From contig JACRDT010000020.1 of NCBI GenBank assembly GCA_016212795.1, positions 1 to 64,000 of the forward strand: 64,000 bases of DNA, in the 5' to 3' direction. This document shows positions 25,629 to 33,876 of this stretch, in pieces. Each line of letters starts with the position of its first letter. The first letter of the stretch is position 1. Under the pieces are notes generated by a model. That model was given only the letters and a program-made list of their open reading frames with translations, was not told the DNA's origin and made no database searches. The translations under genes and the position numbers were made by a program. Origin of the DNA: Elusimicrobiota bacterium. GTDB lineage: Bacteria > Elusimicrobiota > Elusimicrobia > UBA1565 > UBA9628.

Positions 25629-26329
25629 TCCGGTTCCTCCGCAAGCACCGCCGGGCCCTCTTCATCGCCACCGCCACCACCTTCCTCATCGGCATCTTCG
25701 TCGGCCTGGGAGGCTACCTGTTCACCAGCCGCGACGTCTCCGAGTCGGTCGCCACCGTGGGCTCGGCCAAGATCCCGTACAATCGTTTCCTGGCCAAGGT
25801 CAACCAGTACGCCGAAGCCGTCCGGCAGCAGGGGACCGACCTCTCCGACGTCTCCCTCAAGGAGATCAAGCAGGGGATGCTGCGCGAGATGATCATCGAG
25901 GAGATCCTCGCGAAGAAGGCCGACGAACTCGGCGTGACGGTCACCGACGCCGAGCTCGCCCGCGACATCCGCAACACCCCGGCGTTCCAGCGGGGCGGGG
26001 TCTTCAGCGAGGAACTCTATTTCGCCGCGGTGCGCAACGTCTTCCACGACACGCACGGCGCCTTCGAGGATTCCAGGCGCCGGGCCATCAAGACGGCCAA
26101 GCTCAAGCAGCTCTTCCTCCAGGTCGCCAAGCTCACCCCCGCCGAGATCCGGGAGGCCTACGCCCAGGAGAAGAAGGGCGTCATGAAGGATTTCGAGAAG
26201 GAGAGGGAGCAGTTCGAGTGGAAGGCCCAGCAGCAGCGCGCCATCGAGCTCCTCAACTACTACCTGCGCCAGGCCAGCACCCAGGTCGAGATCCGCACCT
26301 ACCTCGACCAGCGCGAATCCGGGACCTGA
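25625..26329 (+). CDS. SurA N-terminal-domain (PpiD/SurA-like) membrane-anchored chaperone
   Basis: A 234-residue protein starting at a GTG within the preceding stop (GTGA). A TM helix (FIATATTFLIGIFVGLGGYLFT, residues about 14-34) anchors a periplasmic SurA_N-type domain: ATVGSAKIPYNRFLAKVNQYAE, LKEIKQGMLREMIIEEILAKKADELGVTVTDAELARDI. There is no parvulin PPIase domain; the C-terminus is a helical tail. Likely an outer-membrane-protein or peptidoglycan-enzyme chaperone. Part of the envelope operon. Confidence 0.85.
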   Translation: MIRFLRKHRRALFIATATTFLIGIFVGLGGYLFTSRDVSESVATVGSAKIPYNRFLAKVNQYAEAVRQQGTDLSDVSLKEIKQGMLREMIIEEILAKKADELGVTVTDAELARDIRNTPAFQRGGVFSEELYFAAVRNVFHDTHGAFEDSRRRAIKTAKLKQLFLQVAKLTPAEIREAYAQEKKGVMKDFEKEREQFEWKAQQQRAIELLNYYLRQASTQVEIRTYLDQRESGT

Positions 26330-26345
26330 GCCGTCGGCCCTCGGC

Positions 26346-27098
26346 GTGATCCGCATCTCCGGGCTGGTCAAGCGGTTCGGCGGGCTCGAGGCCGTCAAGA
26401 AGCTCGACCTCCACGTGCCGGCGGGCGAGATCTTCGGCTTCCTGGGGCCCAACGGGGCGGGCAAGACCACGACGGTCAAGCTCCTGTGCGGGCTGCTCAA
26501 GCCGACCGAGGGCTCCCTGTCGGTGGCCGGCTTCGACGTGGGCAGCCGGACGCTGGAGGCCAAGAGGAGCCTGGGGCTCGTCCCGGACGAGCCGTTCGTC
26601 TACCCGAAGCTCTCGGGCGCCGAGTACCTGCGGTTCATCGGCGAGCTCTACGGCGTGCCCCTGCCGGAGCAGCGGCGCCGGATCCCGGAGCTCCTGGAGA
26701 TGTTCGAGCTCGGGCGGTGGGGCGGGGAGCTGGTCGAGTCGTACTCCCATGGGATGAGGCAGAAGCTGGTGATCGCCGGCGTGCTCCTCCATCAGCCCAA
26801 GGTCCTGCTCCTCGACGAGCCCATGGTGGGGCTCGACCCCAAGAGCGCGCGCATGGCCAAGGAAATCCTCCTGACCCTCTCCAAGCGCGGGACGACGATC
26901 TTCATGTGCACCCACATCCTGGAGATCGCCGAGAAGCTCTGCCACCGGATCGGCATCATGATCGCCGGCTCGCTCGTGGCCCTGGGCACGCTCCCGGAAC
27001 TGCGCGCCCAGGCCAGCCGGGAAGGCTCGGACCTCGAGGACGTGTTCCTGAGCCTGACGGGGGGGACGGAATACGCCGCGCTCCTGAAGAACCTGTGA
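26346..27098 (+). CDS. ABC transporter ATP-binding protein
   Basis: A 250-residue ATPase with Walker A GPNGAGKTTT, signature SYSHGMRQKLVIA (variant of LSGGQ), Walker B VLLLDEPMVGLDP and the switch His in MCTHILE. This is the ABC-2 exporter class (CcmA/YhaQ-like). The start is GTG at 26346. Eleven bases separate it from the permease gene, which it surely energises. Substrate not predictable. Confidence 0.92.
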   Translation: MIRISGLVKRFGGLEAVKKLDLHVPAGEIFGFLGPNGAGKTTTVKLLCGLLKPTEGSLSVAGFDVGSRTLEAKRSLGLVPDEPFVYPKLSGAEYLRFIGELYGVPLPEQRRRIPELLEMFELGRWGGELVESYSHGMRQKLVIAGVLLHQPKVLLLDEPMVGLDPKSARMAKEILLTLSKRGTTIFMCTHILEIAEKLCHRIGIMIAGSLVALGTLPELRAQASREGSDLEDVFLSLTGGTEYAALLKNL

Positions 27099-27108
27099 GG
27101 AATCCCTG

Positions 27109-28806
27109 ATGACCTGCGCGCCAAGCCCAAGGCTTGGCTTGCTTTTGCGGCGCAGGGCCGCCTGCCTGCGCAACTCCTTCAGGTCGCTCTCGGCCTACGA
27201 GTGGGTCCGGAACGCCGCCTTCTCGGCGGCCGGGGTGGGGCTGCTCCTGGGGCTCTACTGGGGCTTCCACCGGATGGTGGCCTACCTCGACGGCGTGGAG
27301 CTCATCGGCAAGCTCCTCATCTGGAAGCTGACGGCCATGATGCTGCTGACGACCTTCTCCATGGTCGCCATCTCGGGCCTGCTGACGTCTTTGACCACCC
27401 TCTACTACTCCTACGACCTGAGGTTCCTCATGCAGGCGCCGGTCCCCATCAGGGCGATCTTCCTCGACAAGTCCCTCGAGAGCATCTTCTTCTCCTCGTG
27501 GATGATCGGCCTGGTCCTGGTGCCCTACATCGCGGCGCTGGCCGACGTCGGGGGCTACGGCTGGGGGTTCTACGCGGCGTTCTTCCTGCTGCTCGGGCCG
27601 TTCCTCGCCCTGGCGTCGTCGGCGGGGATCGCCTTCACCCTGGTCATCCTCTACTGCTTCCCGTCCTCGCGCACGCGGGACGCCGTCTACATCATCGCTA
27701 CGTTCTCCCTGACCCTGGTGTACGGCCTCATCCGCTTCGCCGAGCCGGAGAAGCTCATCCGCCCCGACGCCCTGCACGTCGTGGCCGACTACCTCAAGTT
27801 CCTCCGGGCGCCCACCGCCCCCTACGCCCCGTCCTGGTGGCTGACCAAGGCGCTCTCCTCCGTCGCCGCCGGGAACGCGGCGGCCTTCTGGCGGCACGCG
27901 GCCCTGCTGGCCGGCTGCGCGGCCTTCGTCTACGCCCTGCTGGTGCTGCTGGCCGGCCGGGTCTACTTCGTCGGGTACAGCGGCGCCCAGGAGGGTTCGC
28001 TCCGTCGGCTCGAGCCCCCGCTGGGACCCCTGCTCGAGGGGCGGCTGGCGGGGCTCCTGGGGGCCGGCCGGGACCTCGCCACGCTCTTCTGGAGGGAGCG
28101 GAAGTGCTTCTTCAGGGACGTGAAGCACTGGTCCCAGATCCTCCTGATCCTCGGGCTGATCTTCGTCTACCTGTACAGCGTCAAGCGCATCCCCCTCGAC
28201 AACCAGGACGTCCGGTCGGTCATCTCCTTCCTGAACGTGGGGGTGGCGGGCTTCGTCATCGCGGCGCTGGGCCTGCGCTTCACCTACCCGGCCATCAGCC
28301 TGGAGGGGAGGAGCTGGTGGGTCGTGGGCTCGGCCCCTGTCTCCCTGCGGACGGTGATGCGCCAGAAGTACCTCTTCTCCGCCATCCCGATGCTGGCGGT
28401 GGCCTTCACCCTCGGGCTTTGGACCAACCGGCTCCTGGAGACGGACGCCTTCACGTCGTGGCTCTCGTTGTCGACCCTCCTGCTGATGACGGGCGTCATC
28501 GTGGCGATGGGGATCGGCTACGGGGCCCTGTTCCCGATGTTCAACGTCGAGAACATCCACCAGATCGAGTCGTCGCTCGGGGGGTTCGTCTACATGGCCT
28601 CGTCCCTATCGTACGTGGGGTTCACGATCATGATCCTCTCCTGGCCCATGCAGATGCATTTCAAGGAGCGCTTCGGGAAAGCCGCGGCGTGGGACTGGCG
28701 GATCGTCGGGCTGTGCGTCCTGGCCGTGGTCGCGCTCAACGCCCTCGCGCTCGTCGTGCCGTGGACGCTCGGGCGCAGGAAGCTGGAGGCCTATGAAGGT
28801 TCTTAG
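27109..28806 (+). CDS. ABC-2-type exporter permease
   Basis: A 565-residue integral membrane protein with about 12 hydrophobic segments (for example ILGLIFVYLYS, LLILSW) matching the large putative-exporter permeases that pair with CcmA-like ATPases. It contains the amphipathic FWRERKCFFRDVKHWSQ stretch often seen between the two halves. The preceding ATPase gene forms the transporter with it. The 3' end overlaps the next gene by 14 bases. Substrate unknown; the envelope context suggests a lipid or polysaccharide. Confidence 0.85.
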   Translation: MTCAPSPRLGLLLRRRAACLRNSFRSLSAYEWVRNAAFSAAGVGLLLGLYWGFHRMVAYLDGVELIGKLLIWKLTAMMLLTTFSMVAISGLLTSLTTLYYSYDLRFLMQAPVPIRAIFLDKSLESIFFSSWMIGLVLVPYIAALADVGGYGWGFYAAFFLLLGPFLALASSAGIAFTLVILYCFPSSRTRDAVYIIATFSLTLVYGLIRFAEPEKLIRPDALHVVADYLKFLRAPTAPYAPSWWLTKALSSVAAGNAAAFWRHAALLAGCAAFVYALLVLLAGRVYFVGYSGAQEGSLRRLEPPLGPLLEGRLAGLLGAGRDLATLFWRERKCFFRDVKHWSQILLILGLIFVYLYSVKRIPLDNQDVRSVISFLNVGVAGFVIAALGLRFTYPAISLEGRSWWVVGSAPVSLRTVMRQKYLFSAIPMLAVAFTLGLWTNRLLETDAFTSWLSLSTLLLMTGVIVAMGIGYGALFPMFNVENIHQIESSLGGFVYMASSLSYVGFTIMILSWPMQMHFKERFGKAAAWDWRIVGLCVLAVVALNALALVVPWTLGRRKLEAYEGS

Positions 28807-29557
28807 CGCCGCGTCGTGCCTGCTGGCGGCCTGGGCGGCCGCCGCCCCGGCTGCGCCGCCGGACCGGGCGGCGGTCCAGGCCGGTCCGCCCAGGATCGCG
28901 GTCGTCCTCGACGATTTCGGGCTCACCTACAAGAAGAACGTGCCCGACGAGAAGTGGATGGCCGTCCGCTGGCCCGTCACCTTCGCCGTGATGCCGGAGT
29001 CCCCCAGGACCAGGCAGGCCGCCCGGGAGACGCTGGCCAACGGCCACGAGCTCATCATCCACTTCCCGTTCGACCCGTTCCTGAAGCTCGACCTCCCCAA
29101 GGGCTCTGCCTCCCCCGCCGACCTGGAGAAAGTGCGCAAGCTCTTCGACCGGTGCCTCGCCCATATCCCGGGGGCGAAGGGCGTCAACAACCACCGCTCC
29201 TTCAGGGCGACCCAGAACCGGCCCATGATGGCCGAGTTCATGAAGCTGGTGAGGGAGCGCGGGATGTTCTTCGTCGACAGCGGCGTCTCGACGAAGAGCG
29301 TCGCGCTGGCGGAGGCGCGGGCGGCGGGGCTCAAGGCCGGCCGGGGCGGGATCTTCCTCGAGGACGGCTCGAAGCACGACAAGCCCGTCTGCGTGCGCCT
29401 CCTGCGCCGCGCCGCGGCCATGGCCAGGAAGAACGGCTCGGTCATCGCCATCGGCCACCACTATTGGCAGGGGACCTACGACTGCCTGACGGAGCAGGTG
29501 CCCAAGCTCCAGCAGGAAGGGTTCGAGTTCGTCTTCGCCTCGGCCGTCGTGCGCTAG
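28793..29557 (+). CDS. divergent polysaccharide deacetylase (YibQ/DUF610-like)
   Basis: A 254-residue secreted protein (signal AASCLLAAWAAAAPAAP) with the divergent polysaccharide-deacetylase signature: IAVVLDDFGL, PVTFAVMPESPRTRQAARETLANGHELIIHFPFDP, GVNNHRSF and FFVDSGVSTKSVA, ending in GHHYWQGTYDCL. The metal ligands (Asp-Asp, His residues) of this fold are present. Start ATG overlaps the permease gene. Members are thought to work in cell division or envelope polysaccharide turnover with murein hydrolase activators such as EnvC-type M23 proteins, which fits the M23 gene in this operon. Confidence 0.88.
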   Translation: MKVLSAASCLLAAWAAAAPAAPPDRAAVQAGPPRIAVVLDDFGLTYKKNVPDEKWMAVRWPVTFAVMPESPRTRQAARETLANGHELIIHFPFDPFLKLDLPKGSASPADLEKVRKLFDRCLAHIPGAKGVNNHRSFRATQNRPMMAEFMKLVRERGMFFVDSGVSTKSVALAEARAAGLKAGRGGIFLEDGSKHDKPVCVRLLRRAAAMARKNGSVIAIGHHYWQGTYDCLTEQVPKLQQEGFEFVFASAVVR

Positions 29558-30228
29558 AGAGAGTCGCGCTTGGTCCGGGCGAGCTCGCCCTCGGCCTTGA
29601 CCGTCTGCGGGGCGATCCTGCCGCTCCAGTCCTCGTAGGAATAGGCGATCTTGTCCTTCCCGACGATGGAGAAGCGCACCAGGTGCCTGCCCGCCTTGCC
29701 TTCGAACTGGACGGAGGCCTGGCGGTCCCACTTGGCTTTAGCCGCGTCGGCCGGGGCCGGCGAGAAGCGCACGACCGTGCCGATGGCGGGGGCGGGCCAG
29801 GACAACAGCTTCGTCTCGCCCAGGTACTCGCCGCGCTCCTTGCCGGGTTTCCCGACGGCGTGGAGCGCGTGCTTGACGTGCGTCCTGTAGTTCTTCGCCA
29901 TGAAGACGGCCGAGTAGGTCTTGCGGTTCTCCTTCCAGACCTCCAGGAAGACCTCGTAGCGCAGGTTCCCGTACATCGTGATGCCTTCCCACCGGCCGAT
30001 CAACGGCTTGGGCTCGAAGAGCTTCTTGTCGGGCTTCTTGGACTCCAAGGCCTTCGCCGGGGGGGGCTCGACGGGCGCCTGGAGGGTGGACCCGGGGCAG
30101 GCGAGGGGGAGGAACGGGCTGCCGGTGAAGGTAGGCTGGCCGCGGCGGCCGCAAGGCGACGGCTCCTGGGCCTGGGCCGGGGGGACGAGGGCCGTCATGA
30201 TGGAGAAGACCGCGAGGATGATGTTCAT
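29554..30228 (-). CDS. secreted hypothetical protein, 224 residues
   Basis: Signal peptide (IILAVFSIMTALVPPAQA), then a Pro/Lys linker and a C-terminal domain of about 140 residues that is beta-rich and lipocalin-like in rhythm (LIGRWEGITMYGNLRYEVFLEVWKENRKTYSAVF, AYSYEDWSGRIAP). I do not recognise the family. It overlaps the end of the convergent deacetylase gene by four bases. A tRNA-Leu gene starts just upstream on the same strand. Confidence 0.65.
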   Translation of the reverse strand: MNIILAVFSIMTALVPPAQAQEPSPCGRRGQPTFTGSPFLPLACPGSTLQAPVEPPPAKALESKKPDKKLFEPKPLIGRWEGITMYGNLRYEVFLEVWKENRKTYSAVFMAKNYRTHVKHALHAVGKPGKERGEYLGETKLLSWPAPAIGTVVRFSPAPADAAKAKWDRQASVQFEGKAGRHLVRFSIVGKDKIAYSYEDWSGRIAPQTVKAEGELARTKRDSL

Positions 30229-30265
30229 GGGCCCGCCTTGCTGCCGATGCTCGCCGCGCCGGGCT

Positions 30266-30350
30266 TGCCGGCGGAGGGACTTGAACCCCCAAGGTGCGTA
30301 GCACCGAGCGATTTTGAGTCGCTTGCGTCTGCCAATTCCGCCACGCCGGC
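30266..30350 (-). tRNA. tRNA-Leu (anticodon CAA)
   Basis: Minus-strand fold: acceptor GCCGGCG/CGCCGGC, D arm with GGCAGAC, anticodon stem AGCGA/TCGCT with loop CTCAAAA (anticodon CAA), long variable arm CGGTGCTACGCACC typical of class II tRNAs, T arm GGGGGTTCAAGTCCCTCC. Discriminator A. Reads UUG. Confidence 0.95.
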
Positions 30351-30458
30351 AGTCAACATGTCTCCCTGTACGACTACCGGCGCGTTCGGGTTCCGCCCTT
30401 GGGCCACGCGCCGGGGATGCCCACCATTAAAACATTTTTCGACGACTCTGAGAACCGG

Positions 30459-30569
30459 CGGGGCGCCCTGCCGCCGGCGCGGCCTGGGGCGGCAGGGGGC
30501 GCGGTCGAGGCCGGAGGCCGAGCGTCCCCTGCGCCGTCGGGAAAGGCGTGGGCGGCAGGGGGCGCGGTC
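30459..30569. repeat. palindromic repeat family B, long copy
   Basis: Consists of a GCGCCCTGCCGCC/GGCGGCAGGGGGCGC hairpin, then GGCGCGGTCGAGGCCGGAGGCCGAGCGTCCCC, then GGCGTGGGCGGCAGGGGGCGCGGTC. Core blocks recur at 13583-13652 and 36182-36230. It fills the end of the gap between tRNA-Leu and the pilin gene and reaches the pilin stop codon, where it may act as a terminator. Confidence 0.75.
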
Positions 30570-31071
30570 AGTAGATAGTCCAGAGGGTGCCCTTCGTGTC
30601 CGTATGGGAGCAGCCGATCCAGACCTCGCCCTTGTAGCGGGGCGGCTGGCCGCCCGGGGGCGCCATGCCCCCGCACATGGTGCCGTCGTCGTTCCAGTAG
30701 AACCACTGGCCCGTGTCCGTCACGTAGGGGCCGGCGCATCCCAGGGCCATGCCGCCCGTGTTCGCCCTCACGTCGGTGTTGCTGTTGTGATAGTTCGGGG
30801 AGAACGCCGCCGGGATCGCCGCGACGTATTTCCCGCCCAGGGTGAGGGATTCCAGGTCGGTCGGGTAGAGACCTTCCAGGTCGGCGTAGTAGATGGAGAG
30901 GGCGGAACGCAGCGCGCCCAGGTTGCCTTTGGTCTTCCCCTCGCTCGATTTCCTGAGCAGTTCCGCGAATTTCGGGATCGCGACCGCCGCCAGGATGCCG
31001 ATGATGGTCACGACGATCATCAGCTCGATGAGCGTGAAGCCGGCCGGCCCGCGTCTGGGGAGCAGTCTCAT
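30568..31071 (-). CDS. type IV pilin / pseudopilin-like protein
   Basis: A 167-residue prepilin: short basic leader MRLLPRRGPAG, cleavage before FTLIELMIVVTIIGILAAVAIPKFAELL with Glu5 of the mature chain, then the helical stalk and a globular head with four Cys residues and a GspG-like SALSIYYADLEGLYPTDLESLTLGGKYV. It is processed by prepilin peptidase and assembled into type IV pili or a type II secretion pseudopilus. Proteins of this shape are often present in many copies in Elusimicrobiota genomes. No assembly genes are near. Confidence 0.93.
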   Translation of the reverse strand: MRLLPRRGPAGFTLIELMIVVTIIGILAAVAIPKFAELLRKSSEGKTKGNLGALRSALSIYYADLEGLYPTDLESLTLGGKYVAAIPAAFSPNYHNSNTDVRANTGGMALGCAGPYVTDTGQWFYWNDDGTMCGGMAPPGGQPPRYKGEVWIGCSHTDTKGTLWTIY

Positions 31072-31099
31072 CGATCGCTATCGTAGCATTTGCGGTGCC

Positions 31100-31690
31100 C
31101 TACCCGTGCAGCTTTTTGAGCAGCCAGGCCATGTTCTGGCCCAGCGTGGCCATCGTCTGCAGCCCTTCCTCGTCCTTGGCGACCTCGCCCTTCTCCCGGC
31201 CGACGCCGATGTTCCAGTAGCTCGACCCCACGATGATCATCTGGCTGATGGTGAAGAAGTGGTTCAAGGAGTCGAAGGCGTGCACCGCGCCTCCCCGGCG
31301 CACGGCCACGACCGCGGCGCCCGCCTTGCGCCTGAACATGTGGCCGTTGGCCCTGGCGACCATGCCGGCGCGGCCGATGAGGGCCATGATCTCGGGGCTG
31401 GCGTCGGCGAAGTAGGTGGGCGAGGCCATGATGACGGCGTCGGCGTCGGCCATCTTCGCGATGCAGTCGTTGACCAGGTCGCCCGCGACGCTGCAGCGCC
31501 GGTCCTTGTTCTCGAAGCACTTGGCGCAGGCCGAGCACCCCCGGACGGGCCGGCCGGCGAGCTGCACCAGCTCGGTCCGGACGCCCTCCTTCTCCAGCTC
31601 GGCGAAGACCGTCCGGACGAGGATGGCGGTGTTGCCGTCCTGGCGCGCGCTCCCCGAGAACGCCACGACCTTCAGGGTCCGCTTGGGCAT
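31100..31690 (-). CDS. NADPH-dependent FMN reductase / iron-sulfur flavoprotein-like
   Basis: A 196-residue flavodoxin-fold protein: VVAFSGSARQDGNTAILV (FMN phosphate loop), CSACAKCFENKDRRC (compact Cys cluster, as in iron-sulfur flavoproteins) and MASPTYFADASPEIMALIGRAG (flavin contact). Such enzymes use NAD(P)H to reduce flavin, quinones or metal complexes. A GGAGG ribosome site precedes the ATG and a TATAAT box (complement of 31727-31732) lies about 37 bases upstream. Confidence 0.88.
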   Translation of the reverse strand: MPKRTLKVVAFSGSARQDGNTAILVRTVFAELEKEGVRTELVQLAGRPVRGCSACAKCFENKDRRCSVAGDLVNDCIAKMADADAVIMASPTYFADASPEIMALIGRAGMVARANGHMFRRKAGAAVVAVRRGGAVHAFDSLNHFFTISQMIIVGSSYWNIGVGREKGEVAKDEEGLQTMATLGQNMAWLLKKLHG

Positions 31691-31736
31691 CGTGGGGCCT
31701 CCTTCACGTCAAGGTCGGTTGCATTATACAACAAGG

Positions 31737-32780
31737 TCAATGCGGGTGCCGGTGGTGGATGTCGGGGCGATGGCCGTGGCTGTGCTCCAGCTCCGGGTGG
31801 GTGTGAGCGTGGGCGTGCTCCCCGGCCTGGCCGGCGGGGTGCTCGTGGCCATGGTGCTCGTCGTGGACGTGGCGGTGGTCGTGCTCGAGGCGTTCATGGC
31901 GATGGGCGTGTCCGTGCTTCTCCCGGACGAGCAGCCAGGCGCCCGCGGCCATGAGCGCTCCTCCCCCGACGAGGGAAGGGGAGAGGCGCTCCCCCAGGCT
32001 CAGGACGCAGGCGAGGGTCCCGATGAAGGGGGCGCTCGCGAAGATGATGCCGGTCCGGCCGGCCCCGACGCCGCGCAGGGAGCGGATGAACAAGACGAGG
32101 CTGGCGCCGTAGCAGACCGCGCCGATGCCGAGGGCGGCCAGGGCCGCCGGCCAGGGGGGCGGGGCGGACCCGGTCAGCGCCGCCAGGAGGAGCGCCGTCG
32201 CGCCCGCGGCCAGGCCCTTGATCCTCGAGGCGGCCATCGGGTCCTTGTGGGCGACGGCCCGGGTGAGGTTGTTGTCCAGGGCCCACAGGCCGCAGGCCGC
32301 GACGAGCAGCAGACCGTCGGCCGGCCTGGCGGCGGCCGACAGGCTGGGGTCATAGGAAAGCCAGAGGCTGCCGGCCAGCATGCAAGCCATGGCCGTCCAG
32401 GCGCGGGCGCCCACGGCCTCCTTGAATAGGAGCGAGGCCGCCAGCACCGTGAAGGGTGCCTCGAGGTTGAGCAGGAGGGAGGCCACGGAGCCGGCCGTGC
32501 CGCGCAGCCCGGTCAGAAAGCAGACGGGCGCCAGCACGCCCCCGCAGAGGATGGCGCCCAGCAGCCAGAGGTAGTCCCGGCCGGCCAGGGGGGCCTCGCC
32601 CCGGGAGGCGTGTTCGCCGGCCAGGAGCGGGAATGCCGTGAGGGCCAGGCCGCTGCCGAGGTAGAGCAGGGCCGAGAGGGCCAGGGGGTGCACGGAGCCC
32701 AGGAGCGTCTTGGAGAGCGGGATGCTCAGGCCGAAGAACAGGGCCGAGAGCAGCGCCGGCAGTTCGGGCGGGAGCGGCAT
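31737..32780 (-). CDS. EamA/DMT-family transporter with a His-rich tail
   Basis: A 347-residue membrane protein with about ten TM helices (two EamA domains: ALFFGLSIPLSKTLLG, PVCFLTGLRGTAGSVASLLLNLEAPFTVL, LGIGAVCYGASLVLFIRSLRGVGAGRTGIIFASAPFIGTLACVLSLGE). The last about 60 residues are an extreme His/Glu/Gly tail with about 23 His, which is not part of normal EamA proteins and should bind Ni, Zn, Co or Cu. This points to a metal exporter or metal-sensing permease rather than an amino-acid exporter (inference). The start at 32780 gives the TM1 directly; the longer open frame is unsupported. Confidence 0.85.
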   Translation of the reverse strand: MPLPPELPALLSALFFGLSIPLSKTLLGSVHPLALSALLYLGSGLALTAFPLLAGEHASRGEAPLAGRDYLWLLGAILCGGVLAPVCFLTGLRGTAGSVASLLLNLEAPFTVLAASLLFKEAVGARAWTAMACMLAGSLWLSYDPSLSAAARPADGLLLVAACGLWALDNNLTRAVAHKDPMAASRIKGLAAGATALLLAALTGSAPPPWPAALAALGIGAVCYGASLVLFIRSLRGVGAGRTGIIFASAPFIGTLACVLSLGERLSPSLVGGGALMAAGAWLLVREKHGHAHRHERLEHDHRHVHDEHHGHEHPAGQAGEHAHAHTHPELEHSHGHRPDIHHRHPH

Positions 32781-32877
32781 GGCTCCAAGATTATAGCCTT
32801 TCGACTCATCTGAGCGCGCCGGTCGGAAAGTGTTATAGAATGGGTGTCGGCCCCGGCGTCCGCCGGGCGCCGGCCTC

Positions 32878-33876
32878 ATGAACCAGGAGACGCCGATCTG
32901 CCCCCTGTGCGGGAACAACGCTCCCAAGGCCGTGGAGCGCGTCTGGCGGAGCTACCGGCTCTACGACTGCCCCGGCTGCGAGGTGGGCTTCTGCGTCCCC
33001 TTCGAGAACCCTGGGTCCGGCTACTACGCCCAGTTCGAGGACCTCTATCCCCATCAGGCCCAGCGGACCACGGACGCCATGAGCTTCGAATATGACGAGT
33101 GCCTCCGGTTCCTGAGAGGCCGCAAGCTCGACGGGCGCCGTCTGCTGGACATCGGCTGCGGAGCGGGCGGCTTCCTCAACAGGGCTCGCGGGGAAGGGTT
33201 CGGCGTGTGGGGCGTGGACTTCAACGAGGTCCGGCTCGACCTCATCCGGTCGGAGCTCGGCATCGACACCGTCTTCCACGGCTCGCTGGAGGATTTCGCG
33301 GCCGCCCACCCTGACCTGCGCTTCGACGTGATCACCATGTTCCAGGTCCTCGAGCACCTGGACCGGCCGGGCCGATGGCTGGAGAAGGCCCGGTCCCTGC
33401 TCGCGCCGGGCGGGTTCTTCTTCGTCGCGGTGCCCAACCGCGGGCGGACCTTCGACCCGTTCCAGGGCCCGGGGATGGAGGAGTTGGATACCCCGCCCAA
33501 CCATCTCACCCGCTGGTCCGCCTCGGCGCTCCGCGGGTTCCTGGGCCGGCACGGCTTCGAGTCGGTGGAGATCAAGAGCCTCGACGTGCCCCGTCCGCTG
33601 CTGGCCCTCATCCTGCGCAACAGGCTGCGGCTGGGGCTGGCCACCAAGGCCCTCAAGGTCGACGAGCTGCAGCATGTCAAGGCCGCGGCCGGGGCCTCCC
33701 CGGCGGGCGCGAAGACCAGGCTCATCCAGTCCGCGGTCTTCCTGAAGGAGAGCGCGATCAACGGGATGACCCGGCTCGTCTACCCGGGCTTCAAGCTGGC
33801 GTGCAGGGCTTTCGGGTGGCAGGGCATCGTGCTCTATTGCGTCGCGAGGCGTCATGACGCCCGGACGCCGTTATGA
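32878..33876 (+). CDS. SAM-dependent methyltransferase with N-terminal zinc ribbon
   Basis: A 332-residue protein. CPLCG and CPGC near residues 8-34 form a zinc-binding hook, followed by a class I methyltransferase: LLDIGCGAGGFLNRA (motif I), VWGVDFNE, FDVITMFQVLEHLDRP (motif IV, with the EHL of ubiE/ubiG-like enzymes) and LLAPGGFFFVAVPN. This is the layout of sugar or lipid C/O-methyltransferases in surface-polysaccharide synthesis. A TAGAAT box lies about 37 bases upstream. It overlaps the HEAT gene start by four bases. Confidence 0.88.
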   Translation: MNQETPICPLCGNNAPKAVERVWRSYRLYDCPGCEVGFCVPFENPGSGYYAQFEDLYPHQAQRTTDAMSFEYDECLRFLRGRKLDGRRLLDIGCGAGGFLNRARGEGFGVWGVDFNEVRLDLIRSELGIDTVFHGSLEDFAAAHPDLRFDVITMFQVLEHLDRPGRWLEKARSLLAPGGFFFVAVPNRGRTFDPFQGPGMEELDTPPNHLTRWSASALRGFLGRHGFESVEIKSLDVPRPLLALILRNRLRLGLATKALKVDELQHVKAAAGASPAGAKTRLIQSAVFLKESAINGMTRLVYPGFKLACRAFGWQGIVLYCVARRHDARTPL

